Source: Pseudofabraea citricarpa
Lineage: Eukaryota > Ascomycota > Leotiomycetes > Helotiales > Dermateaceae
NCBI GenBank assembly: GCA_029641185.1
Contig: JAPWGK010000001.1
Coordinates: 1,934,501-1,998,500 of the forward strand
Length of the DNA: 64,000 nt
Direction of reading: 5' to 3'
Positions 1 through 13,217 of this stretch are shown here, in pieces. Each line of letters opens with the position of its first letter. Positions within the stretch are counted from its first letter, which is position 1. Made by a program: the position numbers and the translations under genes. The notes under the pieces were generated by a model. That model did not search any database. It had not been told where the DNA came from and saw only the letters and a program-made list of their open reading frames with translations.

Positions 1-75
1 AAGAAGAGAAAGAAGAAAAAGATAATTATTATAATATATTATATTTATCTTAATCTTTAGTTTTATTAGTATTAA

Positions 76-82
<7 letters not shown>

Positions 83-120
<38 letters not shown>

Positions 121-140
121 TATTATTATTATTATTATTA
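83..140. repeat. (ATT)n microsatellite at the outer end of the left arm
   Basis: ATT units interrupted by AGT and ACT at 86-88 and 116-118. The mirror copy near 17377-17434 carries the same interruptions at exactly paired positions (87/17430 and 117/17400), so this normally unstable tract has not changed length since the arms were last made identical. Confidence 0.85.
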
Positions 141-3100
141 AGGTCTATAAAGTAAATAAATTATAAGACTAATTTTATAATATCTAATATAATTATTATA
201 TCCTAAATAAAAATATAATTAATATTTATCTTTTTTAGAGGTTATATAAATATCTTATTATATAATAACTTTATTAGATTATTATTACTTAAGTTATTTA
301 AAGCTAAGTTACTTTTATTATATATAATTATATTAAGAATATCACCTAAGTTTAAGTTTATTTTATATTATTTAATACTTATATCTCTTTTTATAATATC
401 TCTTTTATTACTATTAAGTAATATTATAAGTATATTATTATTTATATTATTATTATTATAATAACTCCTAGGGATATTATCCTTAGGAGAAATTATTATA
501 AGAATATTACTAGAGTCTAAGTTAATATTAATATTATTATATTAGTTTTACTCTAGTAAGTAATATAATATTATATATTATATTATAATTATAAATAAAT
601 ATTAGTAGTAATATAATATATACTAAGTAGAGATTATAATTATAAGATAAGATTCGGTTATAATTATATAAGTATAATTATAATTAGAAAAAGATATTAT
701 TATTATATTTATTATATAATTATACTCTTATATTCTAGAATAATTATAGTTTTATTAAATAATTATTAATTTAATTTATCTACCTATAAAATACTAAAGT
801 AATAAGAACGTATAATTCTAATAAAAAAATTTTATATATAAAATAATTATAAAATAATACTTATATAAATAATAATTTAAAGAAAATATTTAACTAAGTT
901 TAAACTATAACTTTTAATAAATTATAATTAAGAATATAAGAGATATCTTTTAATAAAATAATTAGAAATATAAGAGATATCTTTTAATAAAATAATTAGG
1001 AATATAAGGGATATTATATATAATATTTTTTAGGAGAGAATTTTTTTTTTTTTTTTTCTTTTATAATATCTTATAAAAAGATAAAAGTATAAAAATCTTA
1101 TTTATATTATTAGTTTTATAAAATATTTTTATAATAAATTAAAATATATCTTTAAAAGAGAAATTAATTAATAAAGTTAATTAAGAGTTAAGTAATATAA
1201 ATTTACTTAATATAAATATATTTAATATAAAAACTTATTTAATATAAACTTATTTAATTAATAGATAACTTTAATAAAAAAAGGTAATTATTTTAGATAT
1301 AAATATTAGATATATTATATATAAACTAATATATAAGTCGTATAAGTAATATTTTAAGAATAAATTTATTAATAAGTTTATATTCTTATAAAATATTATT
1401 ATTCTAGATTTTAATATATTCTCTAAGTAATTTTCTATTATATAATAGATTATTAATTATAGCTATAAATTACTAAGGTATTAATCGATTTTCTAGTAAT
1501 TAATTTATAATATATTTATTATTACTAGGAACTAGTTTATTATTAATAAGATATTATAAAAGAATATTTAATTTTAGCTTATTATTATTATAAGTTAACT
1601 TATTAGTTATTTTAAAGATTATTATAAAGAATTCTAATAATATACTAGGAATTACCTTAAGAAGATTATTATAGATTTAATAATTCTAGAATTTATTTAT
1701 AATATATATTTTAAAAATTTTTATTATTTTTATTTAATTAATTTTATAAGATCGATTATTAGCTTATACCTTAGCTTCTTAATTTAGAAGTATATTAAAA
1801 AAGTAAATATAATTATAAGCGAATTATAAATTAAGTCTAATAAATATTTTATATATAATAAGTAATAAAATCTAATTAGCTAGAATACTTATTTATTAAA
1901 TTAATTTTCTATTATTTAAAATAATTAAATTAGTAATTATCTTTATAATAATATATAACTTTAGTATATCTTATATAATAATAGATAATAGCTTATATAT
2001 ATTATCTAAGGATAATATATTAAAAGTTATTTAGTTTTTTTCTATTATATAATAATATAAAAGCTTAATAATATTATATAATAAGTTAGATAAGTTTTTC
2101 TAGTAAATAATAGATCCTAATATTAGCTTATTACTTATATAAGCGAACCTAGTTTATATTATATTTAAAATAAGCTTATAAATATATTTTTTATTTTATA
2201 TAATAATATTATCTTTTAATATAATAACTAAATTATAATAAGATTATTTATTATAATTCTAGTATTCTATAAACTTTTTAGCTATAAAATAATATATTAG
2301 ATATCTTATATTAACTCTAGGAATATTATTCCTAACTAATATATCTAGATTATAAGGATTTATTAATTAATAAGTATAATATATTATATAATATCTCTAG
2401 ATAAAACGAAAATAATAACTAGTATTATTATTATAATTAAGACTTATTATAAATTTATATACGACTTATAATATAAGACGTAATTAACTTATAAGATAAT
2501 TATCTAGAAGTCTAAATAAGTTTATATTCTTATTAATATCTTATTAATAAAAGTTTATCTTAGTTTAAACGTTAGCTTTAGATAATATTATCTTTATATA
2601 ACTACTAAAATCCTTAATTTTATTTAGTAATAAATAAGTAGATACTAGGATTTAAAAGTCGATCCCTAATTATTTATAAGTTTTATTATTAGTAATATTA
2701 AAGTTCTTAATTACTTATATTTTATTATATATTATATATATAAATTTATTACTAATATACTTAGGCTAAATAATATTAAGAATCTAATAACTTATTATAT
2801 ATTAAGTACTTATTTATTTTAAGGTATTCTTATATTATATAAATAAAATACCTAGGTTATAATAAGTAAATAATATTAATATAAATATAATAATAATAAT
2901 CTTAGAGTTATCTTTTTTATTTTTAAATAACTTATAATTTTTATATAAATATCTTTTAATCTTTTTAAATTTATTAGTATATATTAGGGTTTTTATATTA
3001 TTATATATATTATTATAATATATAAGAGACTTAAATTTTATTAAAAGTCGCTTAAACTTATAAGCTTATTAATTTATATAATTAGGTAATATAACTAATA

Positions 3101-4299
3101 AGAAAAATCTTAGATAAAATAATAAATTAAGTAGATTAAATATATTAATTAGATTATCTTTAGGATTAATATTTAGATATTATTAGGCTTATTTATTATA
3201 ATTATTAAGCGTATTATAATAAATATTTTCTTTTATCTTATATCTTTAAATAATCTTTTATTATTTTAATAATAACTAAATTTAATTAATATATTATTTA
3301 AAGATATTATACCTAATATAAATAATAATATACTTATAAAATAATAAACTAATATAACTAAGATAATTTTACTTAAATTAATCTTATTTACTAGTATAAT
3401 CGTATATATATTTTTCTTATAATAAATCTTAAGTATTTTATATATATTATAAACTTATAAAAGAGTTAATATAAAAGTAAAAGATATATCTTTTAATTAA
3501 AATTAATTAAGATTAAAGATATCTAGATCTTAATATACCTTAGTATAATTATATAACTAATAATTTAGATTATTAAGTAATTTCTTAATATTTTATATCT
3601 TAAATAGCTTTTTCTTTAAGATAAAATCTAAATCTAACTTATATATATAATTATTTATACTTAAACTATTAATATTTTTAGTTTATTATAGTTACTCTTA
3701 ATTATAGATCTCTTAAGTATTATTTTTATTAGAGATCTAAGATTTATAATAAAATTTATAAAAATCTAATAATTTAATATAATATTATAAAATAATATAA
3801 ATAATATTATATTAGCTAATAATTATATCTAAATTAAAAGGATCTTATAAATCTTTAGACTCTTTTAGTAGCTCTTAATTTATAAGACTATTATATTTAA
3901 AAGATTTTTAGCTATTATATTAATTATTATTAGATAATTAATTATTATTTATAACCTTAATTTTTATATTATCTTATTTTATAATTAAGTTATTATTTTT
4001 AACTAATAATAAAAAAACTAACCTTAATAAACTTATAAGATATAATAAAAAATATCTAAGTATATTATTATTAGATAAATTATATAAGTAATTAAATATA
4101 AGTATTAATAATAAAAAAATATATAATATTATAAGATTATTAGTAAATATATTATCTCTCTAGCTATTATTTATTTAATTATTATTTATTTAATTATATT
4201 AAGTTTTTTCTATTATAATAGAAAATAAAAATAATTTCTTAATTAATTATCTTTTTAATAAAAGATTATTTTTATTAGTTATTTTTTGTTTTTAGGGTA

Positions 4300-4605
4300 T
4301 TATTAATAAATCTAGCTTTATTATTAATAAACCTAGCTTTATTAATAAAAAAGTTAGTTTTATTAATAATAAAGTTAGTTTTATTAATAAAAATATTAGT
4401 TTTATAAATAAAAAATTTAATTCTATTAATAAAGAAATTAGCTTTATTAATAAAAAAGTTAATTTTATTAATAAAAAAGCTAGTTTTATTAATAAAAAAG
4501 TTAATTTTATTAATAAAAATATTAGCTTTATTAATAAATCTAGCTTTATTAATAAATTTAGTTTTATTAATAAACTTAATTTTATTAATAAACCTAGCTT
4601 TATAG
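4300..4605. repeat. 18-21-bp minisatellite in the left arm
   Basis: About 15 imperfect copies of a unit built around TTTTATTAATAAA preceded by a variable GCTAG, GTTAG or CCTAG word. Unit length is 18-21 bp, often multiples of three, which may reflect a repeated segment of a decayed protein (inference). The mirror copy lies at about 12912-13217. Confidence 0.8.
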
Positions 4606-5504
4606 ATATTATTTATTTAGATATTTATACTTTTAAGAGTAATATATTATATTCTAGGGATAATATTCCTAGTATTTACTTTAATTAACTTTTATTTTAA
4701 ATATATTATAAACCTAAGAATAATCTAATAAAACTTAAGATTAATTTAATTAAACTTAAGATTAATTTAACTAAACTTAAGACTAAATTATTTATTTAAT
4801 TAGCTTTATTTAATTTATCTAATATTTATTAAAAAGATTTATTAGATAATATTAATAATTTTTTTAAAAGATTTATTATAATAATTATAAAAATATTACT
4901 AGTTTTAGTAGTTTTCTTAAGAGACTTAATATAATTATTATTTTCTCTAGTAATAATATTAAATAAACGGTTATTTATTTTTAATAATAATATTCGTTTC
5001 TCTTAAAATATACTAATTAATTATTATATATTAATTTATTAAAGTAATATTAAGTAATATATATAATAATTAATTTCTTTTTATTTTAATTTATTAGGGT
5101 TATATTATAAGTATTTACTTTTACTAAATATTTTATTTATTTTAAAAGCTTTTTAGATAATAGCTAATTTTAGACTAAAGAATCTTAGTTAAATAATATA
5201 ATATTTATATATATATATATTATATAACTTATTATATATTAGTATAAATATTTTAGAATTTATTTATATCTTAAGTATTACTAGGTTTTTTAATCTAAGA
5301 TATTAAGCTAATATAATAAGATTATTATAAGTATTATAAGAAATAAGTCTAATAAGATTATTATTACTATTAATATTATCTTATAAGAAGATAATAATAT
5401 TTTTAAGGAGTTATATCTCTAATATTTATTTCCTTTTAGTTATTTATTATCTAATATTAAAGGTTATAACCTAAAAATAAATATTAGCTAATAAAAGTAT
5501 ATAT

Positions 5505-6085
5505 ATAAGAATATAAATATACTTACTAGGAATAATATTACTAGGATATATCTTAGGTATAAAAGAGTTAATAAGATAATATATAATAATTTATATAATA
5601 TAATATATTAGCTAGTATAATTATAAGAGTATAAATATACTTACTAGTAATAATATATATAATATATATCCTAGGTATAAAAGAATTAATAAGATAATAT
5701 ATAATAATATATATAAAATAAGTCTCTAGTATATATAATCTAAGCGCGAAAGAGTTAATAAGATTAATTTATACTAGTAATATATTAGCTAATATATTAT
5801 AATTATAAGAATATAAAAATATTTATCTAATAATATTATATCTAGGATATATCTTAAACGTAAAAGAGTTAATAAAATCGATTTATACTAGTAATATATT
5901 AGCTAATATAATTATAAGAGCGTAAATATATTTATCTAATAATATTATACCTAGGATATATCTTAGACGTAAAAGGATTAACTAAATAAATTTATATATA
6001 AGTAATATATTAGCTAATATAACTATAAAAGCGTAAATATCTTTATTAGTAATAATAATATTCCTAGGATATATCCTAGGTACTA
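5505..6085. repeat. Tandem repeat of about 110 bp in the left arm
   Basis: Units begin near 5510, 5625, 5806, 5913 and 6026 with an ATAAGAGTATAAATAT-like word. They carry ATATATTAGCTAATATA and a degenerate version of a CCTAGGATATATCCTAGG palindrome, which is perfect at 6063-6080. Spacing is 107-115 bp apart from one longer, disturbed unit. The mirror array is at about 11432-12012. Function is unknown. Confidence 0.72.
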
Positions 6086-7084
6086 AAAAGTACTAATATA
6101 TAATAATCTAAAGATTATAATAATAATTAATATATTAGGATATAAAAGTATAAAAGTATAAAAATATAAAAGAAGATTAAAAGAAGAAGATAAATTATAT
6201 TAAGATAAACGAGATTATATAATTTTATATAACCTTATATAATAATAGTAGCTTTACTTAATATATAATTATAATATATACTTTTATATCTTCGAGTTTT
6301 TTCTTAAGTAAGTTTTATTACAAAAATAATATCCTTAAATATATATTAATATTAGATTATATAAATAATATCTTATATATTATTATTAAGAATATAATTT
6401 ATATAAACTATTTATTTATTACCTAGTAGATATTTTATATATTACCCTAGTAATATAAGTCTTATATTAATTAGCTAAAGTAAATAACTATTATATCTAG
6501 TTATTACTAAAAGTAAATAATTTTACTCTTTTTATACGATTTTATATATCTAATATAATTATTTTATCTTTTAATAATATAAGTATTATATTTAGATTAT
6601 AAGAGCTAAAATAAAAGTTAATATTAATATTATAAAGTAAAAGTAATTTAATATTACTAAAATTATAGCTTATAAGATATATAAGAGGATTATTAAAGGA
6701 ATTTATAAATCTTTTAGGTATAAGTAATTTAGGAAAAAAAAACTATAAGATAAGAGATATAATAAATAAAAAGAAAATAAAAGATAATAAGATACTAGAA
6801 AAAATATTACTACTAAAATATAAGAAATTACTAAAAATATATATATTATAACCTAGGTATAATATTCCTAATAATTATATTAATAATAATATTCCTAGGA
6901 TATAATATTAAAGTAAAAAAAACTTATAAATCTAAAGTATATACGATCTTAGATTAAAGAATTTATTATTATAAAATAAAAAGAAAAAGTAAAATCTCCT
7001 TAAATATAATTACTTTAATAAATATATTTAAATATATTAGATATAAAGAATTCGAATATAAGAGAAAAAAACTTAAGAAAATAA

Positions 7085-7085
<1 letters not shown>

Positions 7086-7118
<33 letters not shown>
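7086..7118. repeat. (AAT)11 microsatellite in the left arm
   Basis: About 33 bp of uninterrupted AAT. The paired place in the right arm has the same motif on the other strand at about ten times the length (10099-10433). Confidence 0.9.
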
Positions 7119-7586
7119 GATAATATCTACTAGGAGAGCGTAAATAATAAAAAGAAGATTAAGAGAATAAACGTAATAAAAATAAATATACTACTAAGTA
7201 TAATTATAATTATTTTAACTAATATATAAATTATATAAGCTAGCTAATAATTTTAAGAGCTATAATATTATATTATTTTAGTAAGTTAGAGGCCTAGGTA
7301 ATAATAAAACTAAAAACTTAGAATAAAGTTTATTTTTATATTAAGCTAAATAAAATAAAAATCGCTAATCTTATTAAAAAGATATTCTTATATCTAAATT
7401 TATTATCTAAATTATATAATAAAGCCTAGAAGAAAATAAAATATAATTATAAGAACTAGTAGACGTAGATTATTAGTAAGACTATAGATTTTATTAATAA
7501 GTTTATTAACTAATAAAAAGATTATATTATATTAGAGAAATATCTTTCGTTTATAAAACTAAGAATATTATTTAATTAAAAGTTCT

Positions 7587-9632
7587 AATTTTATAGCTTT
7601 AGGAATAAAAAATAACTAAATTGATTTTTCCTAACTTAGTTATATAACTTTCCTAAAAAGGAAAGGTCTTATCCTATATAGTTTTTTATAAGGATTCCAA
7701 ATCGGGAACAAATTTCCTAATCGGGACTAGTTTGATAGAATAATCTTGGTTTTTAGTCGTATATATAATTTTTCGATTAAGTTTACTCGAATTATATAAT
7801 ATTAAACTTAATTTATATTTCTTATAGTTTCTAGTATATTCGATTATAAATCAACCAATTATAAATTAATATTGATTTATAATTAATATTATTAATATAA
7901 CACGTGATATCGAATATACTAGAATCAAATAATTATATATATAATAAGGTGATTATTCCTAAGCTATAAAGAACTAATATATATATAACTTATTTAATAT
8001 ATTCTATTATATTAATTATTCTTCGACTATTTACTAAGTTTATCACGTGATCGGTTCCGTTCGACGCTATATATATTACTAGTATTTATATATTAGTATT
8101 ATATATACTCTAATAATATTAACTAGCTTCTAAGGGGTTTTATCTTTATTTTTATAACTTACGCGTAATCTCTAGAAATATTATTATATTTTTATTATTA
8201 TATTTTATTATCTAAGTTTACTAGGTTTAGGAACGTTAGGATTTATAGGTAAGATATTAAGTAAATTATTAGGGTCGAAATAGGTTTTCTAGGATATAAT
8301 AATATATGTAATTTAATAGAAAAAAGTAATAATTAATATTAACTTATAGATTCTTTCTTATATCTTAATAGTTTCTTAGCTTCTTAGTATTAGAATAACT
8401 TTCTTTTAATATAAGATAACCTTATATTAGCGTTTATTTTAGCTTTTATTAGTTTCTATTAATTATAACTTTTTAGGCTTATAATAGAAAAAGCCGAGAT
8501 TTAAATATATAATTCTCTAATATATATACTTAATTTCTTAGTTTAGAATTAATTATTAGATATAATTCTTTAGGTATTTTTTATTATACTTAGTACTTAA
8601 TAGCTTCTTATATAAAGTTTAAGCTTATATTAAACCTAGCTTAAAACCGGATTAATATAAGTTCTAAGGTTTAAGCCTAGTTCGAGCTAGCTTAGGCTTA
8701 GGTTTAGACTTAGGCTTAAGTTTAAGCTTTAGTTTAGACTCTAATATTTATAAGCGAACTTAAAACCTTCTTATACCTTAATATTATATATAATAGTATA
8801 ATAATTATTATATATAATTATAATATTATATATATAATTATAATATTATAAAGATATTATATTAAGTATATATATATATTATATATATAATATTATATAT
8901 TATTTATTAATATATATATTATTATATATATATTATTACTTATACTAATACTAAAAGATATAAAAACTATTTATCTTATTATAATACGAATATTATATAA
9001 TTATTATAAACTTTTTACTAGGTATATTATTCTTATATAACTCTAAATAAATATATAATATTATATAATATAATATCTTAATATAAAATAATACCTAGTA
9101 AACTATTATATATAATAATATCGTCCTAAAAAAAATATTATTACTAGTACTAAAAAATCTTTTATAATATATTTATAATTATATTATATCTATAATTATA
9201 CTTATAATTATAATTATATATATAAGTTATATAAAAAAGTCTTAGTTTATATTATTATCTAAGTTCTTATTAAAGTTAATAATAATTTTAATACTCTTAT
9301 TCTTTAATATTAGTAAATTTTTTAGTCTAAAATTATAAATAAAAAAATCCTTAAAAATATTATATTAATAAAACTTATTAAATTAGCCTAATAAGTAGTT
9401 TTTATTATATTTATCTAGTTTTTTATTATTAGTCTAATTAAGAAGATATATTAATTAATAATAATATATTAGCTAAATATAAGTATTTATTATCTAGGTA
9501 AATTATTTTTAGGATAAAAAAAAAAAGTTACTTATACTTATATTATAGAAAATTAATATTTAATTCTAATAAATTCTTAAAATCTATAGCTAAATATAAA
9601 AGAGAAAAGATATTTATTAACTAATATATTTA
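7587..9632. other. Core between the inverted-repeat arms, partly spared by RIP
   Basis: This 2.05-kb segment is not part of the inverted repeat. Its left third, about 7610-8320, has more C and G than its surroundings, some surviving CpA/TpG and two CACGTG palindromes (7901-7906 and 8044-8049), as expected of sequence that was single-copy when RIP acted. A period-6 GCTTAG-like array lies at about 8675-8745. From 8760 to 8960 it becomes TA-rich simple sequence. No open frame, tRNA or known element end was found. Confidence 0.75.
8675..8745. repeat. Period-6 GCTTAG-like array
   Basis: Degenerate hexamers of the form GCTTAG, GTTTAG, ACTTAG and GCTTAA repeat in register about ten times. A similar period-6 array on the other strand occurs at 19803-19862. 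It does not match the usual fungal telomere repeat TTAGGG in register. It may descend from a coding dipeptide repeat (inference). Confidence 0.6.
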
Positions 9633-10098
9633 AAACTCTTAATTAAATAATACTCTTAGCTTTATAAATAAAAGATATTTCTCTAATATAATATAATCTT
9701 CTTATTAGTTAATAAACTTATTAATAAAATCTATAATCTTACTAATAATTTACGCTTATTAATTCTTATAATTATACTTTACTTTCTTTTAGGTTTTATT
9801 ATATAATTTAAATAATAGATTTAGATATAAGAATATCTTTTTAATAAAACTAATAATTTTTATTTTATTTAGCCTAGTATAAAAATAAATTTTATTCTAA
9901 GTCTTTAGTTTTATTATTACTTAGACTTTTAACTTACTAAAGTAATATAATATTATAACTCTTAAAATTATTAGTTAGCTTATATAATCTATATATTAAT
10001 CGAAATAAGTATAATTATACTTAGTAATACGTTTATTTTTATTACGTTTATTCTCTCGATTTTCTTTTTATTATTTATATTCTTTTAATAAATATTAC

Positions 10099-10433
<335 letters not shown>

Positions 10434-11431
10434 TTATTTTCTTAAGTTTCTTTCTCTTATATTCGAATTTTTTATATCTAATATATTTAAATATATTTAT
10501 TAAAATAATTATATTTAAGGAGATTTTATTTTCTTTTTTTATTTTATAATAATAAACTCTTTAATTTAAGATTATATATACTTTAGATTTATAAGTTTTT
10601 TTTATTTTAATATTATATTCTAGGGATATTATTATTAGTATAATTATTAGGAATATTATACCTAGGTTATAATATATATATCTTTAGTAGTTTCTTATAT
10701 TTTAGTAGTAATATTTCTTCTAATATCTTATTATCTTTTATCTCCTTTTTATTTATTATATCTCTCGCCTTATAGTTTTTTTTTCCTAAATTACTTATAC
10801 CTAAAAGATCTATAGATTTTTTTAATAATCTTCTTATATATCTTATAAGCTATAATTTTAATAATATTAAATTACTTTTATTTTATAATATTAATATTAA
10901 CTTTTATTTTAGCCCTTATAACCTAGATATAATACTTATATTACTAAAAGATAAAATAATTATATTAGATATATAAAATTATATAAAAAAAATAAAGTTA
11001 TTTACTTTTAGTAATAACTAGATATAATAATCGTTTACTTTAGCTAATTAATATAAAGCTTATATTATTAGGGTAATATATAAAATATTTATTAGATAAT
11101 AGATAAATAATTTATATAAATTATATTCTTAATAATAATATATAAGATATTACTTATATAACCTAATATTAATATATATCTAGGGATATTATTTTTATAA
11201 TAGAATTTACTTAGGAAAAAACTTAAAATATAAAAGTATATATTATAATTATATATTAAGTAAGATTATTATTATTATATAAGATTATATAAGATTATAT
11301 AATCTCGTTTATCTTAATATAACTTATCTTTCTCTTTTAATCTCTTTTTATATTTTTATACTTTTATACTTTTATATCCTAATATATTAATTATTATTAT
11401 AATCTTTAGATTATTATATATTAGTACTTTT

Positions 11432-12012
11432 TAGTACCTAGGATATATCCTAGGGATATTATTATTACTAATAAAGATATTTACGCTTTTATAGTTATAC
11501 TAGCTAATATATTACTTATATATAAATTTATTTAATTAATCTTTTTATATCTAAGATATATCTTAGGTATAATATTATTAGATAAATATATTTACGCTCT
11601 TATAATTATACTAGCTAATATATTACTAGTATAAATCGATTTTATTAATTCTTTTACGTTTAAGATATATCCTAGATATAATATTATTAGATAAATATTT
11701 TTATACTCTTATAATTATAATATATTAGCTAATATATTACTAGTATAAATTAATCCTATTAATTCTTTCACGCTTAGATTATATATACTAGAGACTTATT
11801 TTATATATATTATTATATATTATCTTATTAATTCTTTTACACCTAGGATATATATTATATATATTATTACTAGTAAATATATTTATACTCTTATAATTAT
11901 ATTAGCTAATATATTATATTATATAAATTATTATATATTATCTTATTAACTCTTTTATATCTAAGATATATCCTAGTAATATTATTTCTAGTAAGTATAT
12001 TTATATTCTTAT
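11432..12012. repeat. Tandem repeat of about 110 bp in the right arm
   Basis: Mirror copy of the array at 5505-6085, with the perfect CCTAGGATATATCCTAGG palindrome at 11437-11454. It differs from the left copy by scattered transitions, for example G to A within CTAGG words. Confidence 0.7.
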
Positions 12013-12911
12013 ATATATACTTTTATTAGCTAATATTTATCTTTAGGTTATAACCTCTAATATTAGATAATAAATAACTAAAAAGAAATAAATATTAGAG
12101 ATATAACTCCTTAAAAATATTATTATCTTCTTATAAGATAATATTAATAGTAATAATAATCTTATTAGATTTATTTCTTATAATACTTATAATAATCTTA
12201 TTATATTAGCTTAATATCTTAGATTAAAAAACCTAGTAATACTTAAGATATAAATAAATTCTAAAATATTTATACTAATATATAATAAGTTATATAATAT
12301 ATATATATATAAATATTATATTATTTAACTAAGATTCTTTAGTTTAAAATTAGTTATTATCTAAAAAGCTTTTAAAATAAATAAAATATTTAGTAAAAGT
12401 AAATACTTATAATATAACCCTAATAAATTAAAATAAAAAGAAATTAATTATTATATATATTACTTAATATTATTTTAATAAATTAATATATAATAATTAA
12501 TTAGTATATTTTAAGAGAAACGAATATTATTATTAAAAATAAATAACCGTTTATTTAATATTATTACTAGAGAGAATAATAATTATATTAAGTCTCTTAA
12601 GAAAACTACTAAAACTAGTAATATTCTTATAATTATTATAATAAATCCTTTAAAAAAATTATTAGTATTATCTAATAAATCTTTTTAGTAAATATTAGAT
12701 AAATTAAATAAAGTTAATTAAATAAAGAATTTAGTCTTAAGTTTAATTAAATTAATCTTAAGTTTAATCAGATTAATCTTAAGTTTTATTAGATTATTCT
12801 TAGGTTTATAATACGTTTAAAATAAAAGTTAATTAAGATAAATACTAGGAATATTATCCTTAGAATATAATATATTACTCTTAAAAGTATAAATATCTAA
12901 ATAAATAATAT

Positions 12912-13217
12912 CTATAAAATTAGGTTTATTAATAAAATTAAATTTATTAATAAAACTAGATTTATTAATAAAGCTAAATTTATTAATAAAACTAATATTT
13001 TTATTAATAAAGTTAACTTTTTTATTAATAAAACTAGCTTTTTTATTAATAAAATTAACTTTTTTATTAATAAAACTAATTTCTTTATTAATAGAATTAA
13101 CTTTTTTATTTATAAAACTAATATTTTTATTAATAAAACTAACTTTATTATTAATAAAACTAACTTTTTTATTAATAAAGCTAGGTTTATTAATAATAAA
13201 GCTAGATTTATTAATAA
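12912..13217. repeat. 18-21-bp minisatellite in the right arm
   Basis: Mirror copy of 4300-4605, with a core of AATAAAACTAACTTTTTTATT-like words. Total length matches the left copy because the anchors on both sides pair without offset. Confidence 0.78.

Larger units (their letters stand above)
1..7586. repeat. Giant inverted repeat, left arm
   Basis: This stretch is the reverse complement of 9633-17516. Position 1 pairs with 17516, and the anchors 1040/16477, 4294/13223, 4605/12912 and 6063/11454 all sum to 17517, so no net indel exists over the outer 6 kb. Blocks checked between 1 and 4.17 kb showed no difference. The first mismatches appear at about 4.17 and 4.29 kb. At 6.6-7.0 kb about 5% differ, almost all transitions, and at 7.24-7.58 kb roughly 10% or more. 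The arm reaches the window edge and may be longer. It contains an 18-21-bp minisatellite, a tandem array of about 110 bp and an (AAT)11 tract. No protein family was recognised in it on either strand. Confidence 0.93.

Noticed and set aside
8675..8745. Interstitial telomere
   Set aside because: The hexamers do not match TTAGGG in register and are internal. A coding dipeptide repeat is equally likely.
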